Shown here in pieces: positions 7,873 to 15,835 of a DNA stretch of 24,398 nt (within the stretch, counting starts at the first letter, position 1; every line of letters begins with the position of its first letter). Source of the stretch: Bacteroidales bacterium (lineage in GTDB: Bacteria; Bacteroidota; Bacteroidia; Bacteroidales; Bacteroidaceae); assembly GCA_004555055.1 (NCBI GenBank), contig SFJN01000045.1:1-24398 (forward strand), given 5' to 3'. The position numbers were made by a program, and so were the translations under genes. The notes beneath the pieces were generated by a model. The model worked only from the letters and a program-made list of their open reading frames with translations, was not told where the DNA came from and did not search any database.

Positions 7873-8385
7873 TTATTCTGCAGTTTCTTCAGCAACTTCA
7901 GCTGCGGGAGCAGCCTCTTCAGCGGGTGCCTCAGCCACAGGAGCCTCGGCTACGGGTGCTTCAGCAGCGGCAGCCTTCTTGGAACGACGGGTACGACGTA
8001 CCTTCTTCTCGGTCTTTGCCATGTTCTCATCGTAGTCAACGAGTTCGATGAAGCACATAGGAGCAGCATCGTCAGCACGGAAACCGGTCTTGATGATACG
8101 GGTATAGCCACCGGGACGGTCAGCGACCTTAACGCTGATCTCCTTGAAGAGCTCGGTCACGGCATACTTGTCCTTGAGGTAGGAGAAAACGACGCGACGG
8201 CTGTTGGTGGTATCGTTCTTGCTCTTGGTGATAAGGGGCTCAACATACTTCTTGAGCGCCTTAGCCTTGGCCACAGTCGTAGTGATTCTTTTGTGCATGA
8301 TCAGGCTGACGGCCATGTTGCTGAGCATGGCGGCACGATGCGATGCAGTACGACTGAGATGATTGAATTTCTTATTGTGTCTCAT
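7873..8385 (-). CDS. rplQ: 50S ribosomal protein L17 with Ala/Glu-rich C-terminal tail
   Basis: L17 binds 23S rRNA near the exit-tunnel side of the large subunit. The first 120 or so residues carry the family hallmarks: MRHNKKFNHLSRTASHRAAMLSN-type start, then RITTTVAKAKALKKYVEPLITK, and a VADRPGGYTRIIK segment. Total length is 170, against about 120-130 in E. coli. The extra part is a basic stretch (KKVRRTRRSKK) and a tail of repeated APVAE/EAP units ending EVAEETAE, which is probably disordered. Acidic-alanine tails on L17 are seen in Bacteroidetes. It is the last gene of the cluster, 168 nt after rpoA, and is followed by the terminator at 7814. Confidence 0.96.
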   Translation of the reverse strand: MRHNKKFNHLSRTASHRAAMLSNMAVSLIMHKRITTTVAKAKALKKYVEPLITKSKNDTTNSRRVVFSYLKDKYAVTELFKEISVKVADRPGGYTRIIKTGFRADDAAPMCFIELVDYDENMAKTEKKVRRTRRSKKAAAAEAPVAEAPVAEAPAEEAAPAAEVAEETAE

Positions 8386-8553
8386 TTATGTAATTTGTTT
8401 TGGGACTTTTGTGAATGGGATAGTTGACGTTGAGGAAACTTGCGACCAGGCTGCATGCCCCGGTGTACGCAAGCATGAATTCCGGTGGGCAGGAATGAGG
8501 TCCCGTCATTTGGCGAATGCGGACGTTTCGCTACCCTACTGGAACGTTCCCCT
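8386..8553 (-). other. 168-nt gap between rpoA and rplQ with a perfect palindrome
   Basis: Most genes of this cluster are 2-45 nt apart, so this spacer is long. It holds the 10-bp perfect palindrome GGAACGTTCC (8541-8550), three bases after the rpoA stop, and no convincing ORF. It may be a processing site, a secondary promoter region or an L17 leader. None of these is proven by the sequence. Confidence 0.4.
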
Positions 8554-9495
8554 TTAGTCCTTGTCCAATTTGTAACGTGAAATATCGGTTCCAAACGACA
8601 GATTCAGACTCTCGAGCAAATCATCAAGCTCAGTGAGCGATTTCCGACCGAAGTTGCGGAACTTGAGGAGTTCCGACTTGTTGAGCTGTACGAGGTCGCC
8701 AAGTGTGGCAACGTCGGCAGCCTTCAAGCAATTGAGGGCACGCACGCTCAGATTCATGTCGACAAGCTTCGTCTTGAGAAGCTGACGCATACGGAGCACT
8801 TCTTCGTCAAACTCTTCGCTCTCACTGTCGACCATATTGTCGAGAGTGATACGCTCGTCAGAGAAGAGCATGAAGTGCTGTATGAGAATCTTGGCGGCTT
8901 CCTTCAAAGCCTCTTTCGGTTGAATGGAACCGTCCGTAGTGACGTCAAGGAGAAGCTTGTCGTAGTCGGTCTTCTGTCCGACGCGGAAAGGCTCGATGGT
9001 ATACTTGACGTTACGGATAGGTGTATAAATGGAGTCGATGGGAATGACATCTACAGCTCCGCTGGCATATTCGCTGTTCTCTTCTGCAGGAACGTAGCCA
9101 CGGCCCTTGTTGATGACAACTTCAATCTTCATCGACGATTTGGAATCCAAATGGCAGATGACGAGCTCGGGGTTGAGAACTTCAAATCCCGTAAGCTGCT
9201 TGCCTATGTCACCGGCTTTGAACTCGGGGGAGTTCGAGATGGTGATACTTGCCTTCTCAGTCTCGAATTCTTCTACTACTTGTTTGAAGCGGACCTGCTT
9301 CAACTTGAGTATGATGTTGGTTACATCTTCCTTGATGGCAAAGCCTTCAAGCGATGAGAGGAGGATGCGACGCAATGCATTGCCGATGGTCGTGCCGAAA
9401 CCAGGTTCAAGAGGACGGAACTCGAAAGTACCGTGCTGGGAATCGCTTTCAAGCATGATGACCTTTTCAGGCTTTTGGAATGCTAATATCGCCAT
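8554..9495 (-). CDS. rpoA: DNA-directed RNA polymerase alpha subunit
   Basis: The alpha subunit dimerises to start RNA polymerase assembly and contacts promoter DNA and activators. The start at 9495 (MAILAFQKPEKVIML) gives 313 residues; an upstream in-frame ATG at 9588 would add 31 residues that do not resemble the family. The N-terminal domain (about 1-225) shows GTFEFRPLEPGFGTTIGNALRRILLSSLEG. After a flexible linker rich in Glu (SESEEFDEEV), the C-terminal domain (about 240-313) has LSVRALNCLKAADVATLGDL and KFRNFGRKSLTEL, the helix-hairpin-helix that binds DNA. It lies between rpsD and rplQ, as is usual. Confidence 0.97.
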   Translation of the reverse strand: MAILAFQKPEKVIMLESDSQHGTFEFRPLEPGFGTTIGNALRRILLSSLEGFAIKEDVTNIILKLKQVRFKQVVEEFETEKASITISNSPEFKAGDIGKQLTGFEVLNPELVICHLDSKSSMKIEVVINKGRGYVPAEENSEYASGAVDVIPIDSIYTPIRNVKYTIEPFRVGQKTDYDKLLLDVTTDGSIQPKEALKEAAKILIQHFMLFSDERITLDNMVDSESEEFDEEVLRMRQLLKTKLVDMNLSVRALNCLKAADVATLGDLVQLNKSELLKFRNFGRKSLTELDDLLESLNLSFGTDISRYKLDKD

Positions 9496-9615
9496 GGATG
9501 TGTATTGTTTATTGTGGTGTAGAGTAACCTCTCTTCCCCCCCTGCTACACGGTTTTCCGATGTAAGGACAAAAGAAAACAGGCAGCACAGGGCGAGGAGG
9601 GGGCGGTGATTTGGA
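9496..9615 (-). other. rpsD-rpoA spacer with inverted repeat
   Basis: A 120-nt gap. GTGTAG (9517-9522) and CTACAC (9545-9550) can pair around a loop that, on the transcribed strand, contains GGGGGGAAGAGAGG. No ORF. A regulatory or processing hairpin is possible. Confidence 0.35.
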
Positions 9616-10212
9616 TTAGTTCTTAGAATAGAGCTCGACGATAAGCTGCTCCTTGATGTTCTCAGGGATATCAGCACGCTCGGGCTTGTGGAGAAGCTTG
9701 CCGCTCTTGGTAGCCTCGTCCCACTCAATCCAAGGATACTTGGAGTGGTTGAAACCTGCAAGAGCGTCAGCGATAACCTCAAGCGACTTGCTCTTTTCAC
9801 GAACAGCGACAATCTGTCCGGGCTTTACACTGTAGGAGGCGATGTTGACCACCTTGCCGTCTACAGTGATATGCTTGTGGTTGACGAGCTGACGGGCAGC
9901 AGCACGGGTGGTAGCAATGCCGAGACGGTAAACGACGTTGTCGAGACGGCATTCAAGGCTCTGGAGAAGGATTTCACCGGTAATGCCACTGGCAGCGGCA
10001 GCCTTGTCGAAGAGAATGCGGAACTGCTTCTCAAGTACACCATAGGTATACTTGGCCTTCTGCTTCTCAGCGAGCATGACACCGTATTCAGAAGACTTGC
10101 GACGACGGCCGTTGCCGGGGTTGCGGCCATTCATACGCTTGTTAGTGTTGCCGAAGATGTCCTCACCGAACTTGCGGCTGAGCTTCACCTTGGGACCTGT
10201 ATATCTTGCCAT
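9616..10212 (-). CDS. rpsD: 30S ribosomal protein S4
   Basis: S4 is a primary 16S rRNA binder that starts assembly of the small-subunit body and, in E. coli, represses its own operon. The 198-residue protein begins MARYTGPKVKLSRKFGEDIFG. The S4 RNA-binding domain lies at about 92-155 (LECRLDNVVYRLGIATTRAAARQLV, then HKHITVDGKVVNIASYSVKPGQIV), and the end PENIKEQLIVELYSKN is typical. It has no N-terminal cysteine cluster, so it is the zinc-free type. It is separated from rpoA by 120 nt, one of the longer gaps of the cluster. Confidence 0.97.
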   Translation of the reverse strand: MARYTGPKVKLSRKFGEDIFGNTNKRMNGRNPGNGRRRKSSEYGVMLAEKQKAKYTYGVLEKQFRILFDKAAAASGITGEILLQSLECRLDNVVYRLGIATTRAAARQLVNHKHITVDGKVVNIASYSVKPGQIVAVREKSKSLEVIADALAGFNHSKYPWIEWDEATKSGKLLHKPERADIPENIKEQLIVELYSKN

Positions 10213-10303
10213 ATCTTAATACTGGTATTGGTAAATGGGGTTGTGTGTATGTCTGTAGATGGATATGCGTTCTACTCGATTTGGTTGCGTCAGCGCACAG
10301 GAA

Positions 10304-10693
10304 TTATACGCGACGACGCTTGGGAGGACGACATCCGTTGTGAGGAAGGGGAGTAACGTCGATAATCTCGGTTACCTTGATGTCAGCGGCGTGGCAGGCG
10401 CGGATGGCGCTCTCACGGCCGTTGCCGGGACCCTTGACATATGCCTTCACCTCACGAAGACCGAGGTCATAGGCTACCTTGGCACAATCCTGTGCTGCCA
10501 TCTGTGCAGCATACGGAGTGTTCTTCTTCGAACCACGGAATCCCATCTTACCTGCACTGGACCAGCTGATAACCTGGCCTTCGCTGTTGGCAAGACACAC
10601 AATGATATTGTTGAAGGAGCTGTGAACGTGAAGCTGGCCCTGAGCCGTTACTTTCACGTTGCGCTTCTTTGCAGAGACAGTTTTCTTTGCCAT
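10304..10693 (-). CDS. rpsK: 30S ribosomal protein S11
   Basis: S11 lies on the platform of the small subunit near the mRNA exit channel. The 129-residue protein shows GQLHVHSSFNNIIVCLANSEG, the SSAGKMGFRGSKKNTPYAAQ segment, and ends with DVTPLPHNGCRPPKRRRV, the near-universal S11 C-terminus. A basic N-terminal extension (AKKTVSAKKRNVK) is also usual. It follows rpsM by 24 nt and precedes rpsD by about 90 nt. Confidence 0.97.
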   Translation of the reverse strand: MAKKTVSAKKRNVKVTAQGQLHVHSSFNNIIVCLANSEGQVISWSSAGKMGFRGSKKNTPYAAQMAAQDCAKVAYDLGLREVKAYVKGPGNGRESAIRACHAADIKVTEIIDVTPLPHNGCRPPKRRRV

Positions 10694-10717
10694 ATAATTT
10701 ATATGTGTTATACCTTA

Positions 10718-11098
10718 TTACTTGGTAGCCTTCTTCTTGTTCGCAACGGTCTTCTTCTTACCCTTGCGAGTACGGGCGTTGTTCTTGGTGCTCTGTCCAC
10801 GGAGGGGAAGACCGATACGGTGACGGATGCCGCGGTAGCAACCGATGTCCATGAGACGCTTGATGTTCAGCTGAATCTCAGAACGGAGGTCACCCTCTAC
10901 CTTGTACTCATTACCGATGATTTCACGGATTGCTCCAGCCTGCTCGTCGGTCCAGTCCTTAACCTTGATGTCTCTGTCAATGCCTGCCTTGTCAAGGATC
11001 TTAGCAGCGCTACTGCGACCAATACCGAAGATATAGGTCAAAGCGATCTCGCCTCGCTTATTCTGAGGGAGGTCGACACCAACAATTCTTATTGCCAT
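10718..11098 (-). CDS. rpsM: 30S ribosomal protein S13
   Basis: S13 sits in the head of the small subunit, contacts the P-site tRNA and forms a bridge to the large subunit. The 126-residue protein begins MAIRIVGVDLPQNKRGEIAL and has YIFGIGRSSA, then CYRGIRHRIGLPLRGQSTKNNARTRKG, the classic C-terminal RNA-binding stretch. The final 15 residues are Lys-rich, as in Bacteroidetes orthologs. It opens the alpha-operon part of the cluster, 32 nt after rpmJ. Confidence 0.97.
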   Translation of the reverse strand: MAIRIVGVDLPQNKRGEIALTYIFGIGRSSAAKILDKAGIDRDIKVKDWTDEQAGAIREIIGNEYKVEGDLRSEIQLNIKRLMDIGCYRGIRHRIGLPLRGQSTKNNARTRKGKKKTVANKKKATK

Positions 11099-11130
11099 AT
11101 AGTATTTTTAGTGTTGTTTTGTAGGGAAGA

Positions 11131-11247
11131 TTAACCCTGACGCATCTTAAACTTAGGGTTCTTCTTGTTAATAACATAGAGGCGGCCCTTGCGACGTACA
11201 ATCTTGCAGTCTGCGGTGCGCTTCTTGAGAGATGCTCTGGTTTTCAT
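11131..11247 (-). CDS. rpmJ: 50S ribosomal protein L36, zinc-free type
   Basis: A 38-residue protein found by translating the minus strand between infA and rpsM: it starts MKTRASLKKRTADCKIVRRK and ends with NKKNPKFKMRQG. L36 is a small late-assembling protein of the large subunit. The zinc form has three Cys and one His; this one keeps a single Cys (residue 14) and lacks the His, so it cannot form the usual zinc site. This form is common in Bacteroidetes. Position between infA and rpsM is the conserved one. Confidence 0.95.
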   Translation of the reverse strand: MKTRASLKKRTADCKIVRRKGRLYVINKKNPKFKMRQG

Positions 11248-11267
11248 TGTATGCTCTTGTATTTGTT

Positions 11268-11486
11268 TTATTTGTAACGGAAGACGATCCTGCCCTTCGA
11301 CAGGTCGTAAGGACTCATTTCCACCTTCACCTTGTCTCCGGGAAGAATCTTGATATAATGCATACGCATCTTTCCGGATATGTGGGCGGTGATGGGATGG
11401 CCGTTCTCCAGTTCGACACGGAACATCGCATTGCTCAATGCCTCGACGATGGTTCCGTCCTGTTCAATTGCAGTTTGCTTTGCCAT
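11268..11486 (-). CDS. infA: Translation initiation factor IF-1
   Basis: IF-1 occupies the A site of the small subunit during initiation and helps IF-2 and IF-3. The 72-residue length is standard. It is a single OB-fold: GTIVEALSNAMFRVELENGH, then AHISGKMRMHYIKILPGDKV, then SPYDLSKGRIVFRYK, all recognised IF-1 segments. It lies 18 nt after map and 20 nt before rpmJ, the usual Bacteroidetes arrangement. Confidence 0.97.
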   Translation of the reverse strand: MAKQTAIEQDGTIVEALSNAMFRVELENGHPITAHISGKMRMHYIKILPGDKVKVEMSPYDLSKGRIVFRYK

Positions 11487-11504
11487 AAATGCTGAATAAT
11501 GGAA

Positions 11505-12305
11505 CTAATACAACTTTCCTTCTATCGCCTCGATGGGCTCAAATGTGGACAAGATATCTGGCTTTCCGTTGTGGATGGCTATGGTATGCTCAAAATGGGC
11601 TGCCCTACTCATATCACGGGTGGTGACACCCCAACGGTCCGGCATCAAGGCTATGGCATTGTTGCCCCTGGTAATCATGGGCTCAATGGCGATACACAGA
11701 CCATTCTTGAGTAGCTTGCCCGTTCCGGGACGTCCGTAGTTGGGGACAGGAGGTTCTTCATGCATATCATGGCCTATTCCATGCCCGACGAACTCACGGA
11801 CCACCCCGTAGCCTTGCGACTCGCAATGTTGCTGTACAGCAGCACCGATATCGCCGATTCTGTTTCCGGGAAGTGCTGCCGCTATGCCGCGGTAGAGACT
11901 TTCCTTTGTGATACGGAGAAGACGACGTGTTTCCTCATCTACTTCCCCGACGCAGAATGTATAGCAGGAGTCACCACAGAATCCGTCAAGACATGTGCCA
12001 CAGTCCACCGAAACGATGTCACCCTCTTTAAGCGGGACATCGTCAGGTATTCCATGGATGACCACATTGTTGACAGACGTGCACAGGCTTGCAGGAAAAG
12101 GTTCTGCCCCAGCAAAGCTGGCCGGAAAGCCCTTGAACGTGGGAGTTGCACCATGATCGCGGATAAATTGTTCGGCCAAAGTGTCCAGCTGTCGGGTTGT
12201 GACACCCGGCCTCACAATTTTCGCGATTTCGGCAAGTGTTGCGCTAACCAGCAGATTGGCTTTGCGCAACAACTCGATTTCTTCTTCTGTCTTCAGATAA
12301 ATCAT
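11505..12305 (-). CDS. map: Methionine aminopeptidase, type I
   Basis: Removes the initiator methionine from new proteins after deformylation. I choose ATG 12305 (MIYLKTEEEIELL), since two residues further upstream the only start is GTG, and orthologs begin with this motif. The protein is then 266 residues. Metal ligands are D101 and D112 (VSVDCGTCLDGFCGDSC), H175 (GHGIGHDMHEEP), E208 (IAIEPMI) and E239 (AHFEHTIAI), with the substrate-binding His at 84 (VVIHGIP). It has no N-terminal zinc-finger extension, as expected for type Ia. It lies directly after secY, placing export and N-terminal processing in one transcript. Confidence 0.96.
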   Translation of the reverse strand: MIYLKTEEEIELLRKANLLVSATLAEIAKIVRPGVTTRQLDTLAEQFIRDHGATPTFKGFPASFAGAEPFPASLCTSVNNVVIHGIPDDVPLKEGDIVSVDCGTCLDGFCGDSCYTFCVGEVDEETRRLLRITKESLYRGIAAALPGNRIGDIGAAVQQHCESQGYGVVREFVGHGIGHDMHEEPPVPNYGRPGTGKLLKNGLCIAIEPMITRGNNAIALMPDRWGVTTRDMSRAAHFEHTIAIHNGKPDILSTFEPIEAIEGKLY

Positions 12306-12342
12306 CGACACGATAGTTGAAGGTAGCGTTTCCCAGTGTTAC

Positions 12343-13677
12343 TTAGGAACGGTTGCGTGTGTGACCCGAATTCAGCATTCTGTCATAGTTGCGCACCGAC
12401 ATGTGGCTGTCAATCTGCTGGAGGGTATCCATTACCACACCAACAAGAATGAGGAGCGACGTTCCTCCGAAGAACTGTGCAAAGCCCTGTTTTACGCCAC
12501 ACAGGCTGGCCAATGCAGGCAGGATGGCAATGAGGCTGATGAACAGCGAACCGGGGAAGGTGATGTGGGTCATCACGTTGTCGATGTAGTTTGCAGTATC
12601 CTCACCAGGCTTTACACCGGGGATGAATCCGTTGTTGCGCTTCATGTCTTCCGACATCTGAACGGGGTTCAGCGTAATGGCGGTATAGAAATAGGTGAAG
12701 GCAATAATCAGGATTACGAAAACCAGGTTGTAAAGGAAACTCGTATGGTCCAGGAACTGACGGAGCACCCAAGTGGGATTGCTTCCGGCCACCTGTGCCA
12801 GTGTGAGAGGAATGAACATGACAGCCTGTGCAAAGATAATAGGCATCACGTTGGCAGCAAAGAGCTTTAGAGGGATGTACTGGCGTGCACCGCCTACCTG
12901 GAGTTTGCTGTTACCCTCAATACGCTTGGCGTACTGTACGGGAACCTTACGAACAGCCTTTACCAAAAGGATGGCGATGGCCATAACGGCAACAAGTCCG
13001 ATGATTTCAAGGAGGAACTTGATAAGACCACCTCCCGCAGCTCCTGAAAGCGCAGAGGTAAGTTCCTCGATGATGGCAGAGGGCATACGGGCGATGATAC
13101 CGATCATGATGATGACGGAAACACCGTTTCCAATGCCCTTGTCGGTGATGCGCTCACCGAGCCAAAGTATGAACATGGAACCTGCAGCAAGGATGATGGT
13201 CGAAGTGGCCATGAATCCGAAGCCGTCACCAACAAGGAACGCACCGCTGCCTGCGGTCTGCGCCTTGAGGTTGATGAGGTAAGTAGGAGCCTGGAAGAGA
13301 AGGATGGCGATAGTCAGCCAACGTGTATAGAGGGCAATCTTTCGCCTTCCGCTCTCTCCTTCGCGCTGCATCTTCTGGAAATAGGGGACTGCAACTGCCA
13401 AGAGCTGAATAACAATCGAAGCCGAGATGTAGGGCATAATACCTAAAGCGAAGATGGACGCCTGAGAGAATGCACCTCCAGAGAACATATCAAGAAGTGA
13501 CATAAGACCACCCTTGGTCTGGGCTTGGAGTTGGGCGAGTTCGCTAGGGTCGATGCCGGGAAGGACCACAGTAGAACCGAAGCGGTAAATCGCCACGAAC
13601 AGGATGGTGACAAGGATGCGCGAGCGCAGGTCCTCAATACGCCAAATGTTCTTGATAGTTTCGATTATTTTATTCAT
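12343..13677 (-). CDS. secY: Protein translocase subunit SecY
   Basis: SecY forms the protein-conducting channel of the inner membrane with SecE and SecG. The 444-residue protein begins MNKIIETIKNIWRIEDLRSR, has about ten hydrophobic segments, the plug region after the first segment (GIDPSELAQLQAQTKGGLMSL, a stretch rich in small residues), GIMPYISASIVIQLL in the second, and SLASLCGVKQGF-type sequence in the last. The C-terminal cytoplasmic tail ends in MSVRNYDRMLNSGHTRNRS, a form usual for the family. It follows rplO by 23 nt and precedes map by about 37 nt. Confidence 0.97.
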   Translation of the reverse strand: MNKIIETIKNIWRIEDLRSRILVTILFVAIYRFGSTVVLPGIDPSELAQLQAQTKGGLMSLLDMFSGGAFSQASIFALGIMPYISASIVIQLLAVAVPYFQKMQREGESGRRKIALYTRWLTIAILLFQAPTYLINLKAQTAGSGAFLVGDGFGFMATSTIILAAGSMFILWLGERITDKGIGNGVSVIIMIGIIARMPSAIIEELTSALSGAAGGGLIKFLLEIIGLVAVMAIAILLVKAVRKVPVQYAKRIEGNSKLQVGGARQYIPLKLFAANVMPIIFAQAVMFIPLTLAQVAGSNPTWVLRQFLDHTSFLYNLVFVILIIAFTYFYTAITLNPVQMSEDMKRNNGFIPGVKPGEDTANYIDNVMTHITFPGSLFISLIAILPALASLCGVKQGFAQFFGGTSLLILVGVVMDTLQQIDSHMSVRNYDRMLNSGHTRNRS

Positions 13678-13700
13678 TGTACTCTTTGGTGGAATTATTG

Positions 13701-14147
13701 TTAGAGTTTAACTGCAGTGCCGCCGGCAGCCTCAATGGCAGCCTTTGCGGAAGCAGAGAAGGCATGGGCCTGAACGTTGAGCTTGCTCTTGAGTTCACCG
13801 ACACCGAGAATCTTGACAAGAGTCTTGTTGTTGATGAATCCAGCCTCAACGAGTTCGTTGATGCCGATGGTCTCGAGATTCTTCTGCTCAGCGAGGCTCT
13901 GAAGCACGACAAGATTGATAGCCTTGTACTCCACACGGTTGATGTTCTTGAAACCGTGCTTGGGAAGACGACGCTGGAGAGGCATCTGACCACCTTCAAA
14001 ACCAATCTTCTTGCTATAGCCGGAGCGTGCCTTAGCACCCTTGTGACCGCGAGTGGAGGTACCGCCCATACCAGAGCCGGGACCACGGCCAATGCGCTTG
14101 CGGGTCTTTACGGAACCCTCAGCAGGCTTGAGATTATGCAATTTCAT
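13701..14147 (-). CDS. rplO: 50S ribosomal protein L15
   Basis: L15 helps late assembly of the large subunit and threads a long N-terminal extension into 23S rRNA. The 148-residue protein begins MKLHNLKPAEGSVKTRKRIG and carries the Gly/Arg-rich extension GRGPGSGMGGTSTRGHKGAKAR, followed by GFEGGQMPLQRRLPKHGF. The globular C-terminal domain ends AAIEAAGGTAVKL. It sits between rpmD and secY, in the normal place. Confidence 0.97.
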   Translation of the reverse strand: MKLHNLKPAEGSVKTRKRIGRGPGSGMGGTSTRGHKGAKARSGYSKKIGFEGGQMPLQRRLPKHGFKNINRVEYKAINLVVLQSLAEQKNLETIGINELVEAGFINNKTLVKILGVGELKSKLNVQAHAFSASAKAAIEAAGGTAVKL

Positions 14148-14180
14148 ATTGTAGTCTTAAGAATAAGTTACGGATGTTGT

Positions 14181-14357
14181 TTAGTCTACTACTTTTACCA
14201 GGTGGTGAACCTTGCGGATCTGTCCGCGAACGCAGGCATTGTCCTCGAGTTCAACGATGTGGTAAAGCTTCTTGAGGCCGAGGGCATCAAGAGTGCGCTT
14301 TTGGGTTGCAGGAGCGCCACAACGGCTTACAACCTGCTGAATCTTGATAGTTGCCAT
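14181..14357 (-). CDS. rpmD: 50S ribosomal protein L30
   Basis: A 58-residue protein read between rpsE and rplO. It starts MATIKIQQVVSRCGAPATQK and has the L30 pattern of a short beta strand, a helix (RTLDALGLKKL), then HIVELEDNACVRGQIRKVHHLVKV. L30 is a small peripheral protein of the large subunit; its presence is optional in bacteria. Length fits the bacterial type. The gap to rpsE is 5 nt and to rplO 33 nt. Confidence 0.95.
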   Translation of the reverse strand: MATIKIQQVVSRCGAPATQKRTLDALGLKKLYHIVELEDNACVRGQIRKVHHLVKVVD

Positions 14358-14362
14358 ATTGA

Positions 14363-14872
14363 TTAACCTCTGAAAACTTTTTCCATGGATACTCCGCGAT
14401 GAGCAGCAATGGTGCGTGCATCGCGCATTTCACTGAGAGCAAGGATGGTGGCCTTTACAAGGTTGTGGGGGTTGGAAGAACCCTTGGACTTTGCAAGTAC
14501 GTCCTTGACGCCGAGGCTTTCGAAGACGGGGCGCATGGCACCACCGGCAACCACTCCGGTACCTTCGGAGGCAGGGAGGATAAGCACTTCGGCACCGCCG
14601 AAACGGGCGGCCTGCTCATGGGGAACGGTACCCTTGACGATGGGCACCTTGACGAGGTTTTTCTTGGCAGCTTCTACACCCTTGGCGATAGCAGCCTGAA
14701 CTTCTCCGGCCTTGCCAAGTCCGTAACCGATGACGCCCTTACCATCACCGACCACAACGATGGCTGCGAAAGTGAAGGTGCGACCACCCTTGGTTACCTT
14801 GGTCACACGATTGATAGCAACGAGTCTGTCCTTGAGATCGTCTGCATTTACATTTACTCTGTTTGTTGCCAT
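14363..14872 (-). CDS. rpsE: 30S ribosomal protein S5
   Basis: S5 lines the mRNA entry channel and supports decoding accuracy. The start MATNRVNVNADDLKDR at 14872 gives 169 residues; another ATG two codons upstream (14878, directly after the rplR stop) is possible. The N-terminal dsRNA-binding domain has DRLVAINRVTKVTKGGRTFTF and GVIGYGLGKAGEVQAAI, and the C-terminal domain has SEGTGVVAGGAMRPVFESLG and KSKGSSNPHNLVKAT. Both are diagnostic. It is tightly packed between rplR and rpmD. Confidence 0.97.
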   Translation of the reverse strand: MATNRVNVNADDLKDRLVAINRVTKVTKGGRTFTFAAIVVVGDGKGVIGYGLGKAGEVQAAIAKGVEAAKKNLVKVPIVKGTVPHEQAARFGGAEVLILPASEGTGVVAGGAMRPVFESLGVKDVLAKSKGSSNPHNLVKATILALSEMRDARTIAAHRGVSMEKVFRG

Positions 14873-14878
14873 AATCAT

Positions 14879-15223
14879 TTAGAATTTAAGACCACCATTG
14901 CGGGCGCCTTCGGCACATTCCTTGACGCGGCCATGGTAAAGATAACCATTACGATCGAAAACTACAGTAGTGATGCCGGCTGCGAGGGCAGCCTTTGCTG
15001 CGGCTTCTCCAACCTTGAAAGCCTGTTCCTTCTTGGGACAAGCCTCGAGGCCGAGCGAAGAAGCGCTGGCGAGCGTGGTTCCAGTCTCGTCATTGATGAA
15101 CTGGACATAGATCTGCTTGTTGCTGCGGAAAACGCTCATGCGGGGACGCTCGGCGGTTCCGGAGATCTTATTGCGAACGCGATACTTGATTTTTACGCGT
15201 CTTGCTTCTTTTGCTTTTGTCAT
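14879..15223 (-). CDS. rplR: 50S ribosomal protein L18
   Basis: L18 binds 5S rRNA together with L5 and L25 and carries it to the central protuberance. The 114-residue protein has an Arg/Lys-rich N-terminus (KAKEARRVKIKYRVRNKISG), then ERPRMSVFRSNKQIYVQFIND and ends VVFDRNGYLYHGRVKECAEGARNGGLKF, the usual L18 finish. The stop abuts the first possible ATG of rpsE. Confidence 0.97.
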   Translation of the reverse strand: MTKAKEARRVKIKYRVRNKISGTAERPRMSVFRSNKQIYVQFINDETGTTLASASSLGLEACPKKEQAFKVGEAAAKAALAAGITTVVFDRNGYLYHGRVKECAEGARNGGLKF

Positions 15224-15253
15224 AATCGTGAACTGTGACTCTTAAAAGGATGA

Positions 15254-15820
15254 TTACTTGGCACCAGCAGACTTACCGGACTTGCGACGAATCTGTTCGC
15301 CAAGATAAAGGATACCCTTACCCTTGTAAGGCTCGGGCTTGCGGAAGGAACGAATCTTTGCGCAAACGAGACCGAGGAGCTGCTTGTCGCAAGACTTGAG
15401 ACAGATGTAGGGGTTCTTGTTGCGCTCCATCTTGGTCTCCACTTCCACTTCCTTGGGAAGTTCGATAACGATGGGATGGGTGTATCCAAGGCTGAAGGTG
15501 ATGATGTTACCCTTGTTCTCCACACGGTAACCTACACCGACGAGTTCCATTTCGGCCTTGTACTGTTCAGTAACACCAACAACCATGTTGTTCACGAGTG
15601 CACGGTAGAGACCATGGAAAGCCTGCTTCTGCTTGCCTTCAACCTCGCTGTTCTCATCGATGGCGAAGGTCACCTGGCCGTTCTCGATTTTGACGATGAT
15701 AGAAGGATCAACAGCCTGAGAGAGTTCACCCTTCGGACCCTTTACGGTCACTACATTATCCTGAAGCGTAACGTTTACGCCTGCAGGGATGTTAATCGGC
15801 AATTTACCAATTCTAGACAT
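15254..15820 (-). CDS. rplF: 50S ribosomal protein L6
   Basis: L6 lies near the factor-binding site of the large subunit next to the sarcin-ricin loop. The 188-residue protein starts MSRIGKLPINIPAGVNVTLQ and has two repeated L6 folds (about 1-82 and 83-188). The signature PEPYKGKGILYLGEQIRRKSGKSAGAK closes it. It is 15 nt after rpsH and 30 nt before rplR. Nothing unusual. Confidence 0.97.
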   Translation of the reverse strand: MSRIGKLPINIPAGVNVTLQDNVVTVKGPKGELSQAVDPSIIVKIENGQVTFAIDENSEVEGKQKQAFHGLYRALVNNMVVGVTEQYKAEMELVGVGYRVENKGNIITFSLGYTHPIVIELPKEVEVETKMERNKNPYICLKSCDKQLLGLVCAKIRSFRKPEPYKGKGILYLGEQIRRKSGKSAGAK

Positions 15821-15835
15821 ATTGTTCTTCTTGTA

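Noticed and set aside
9496..9588. Upstream ATG of rpoA at 9588, adding 31 residues
   Set aside because: The extra segment is Cys/Gly/Arg-rich and unlike the family. MAILAFQKPEKV at 9495 is the conserved start.
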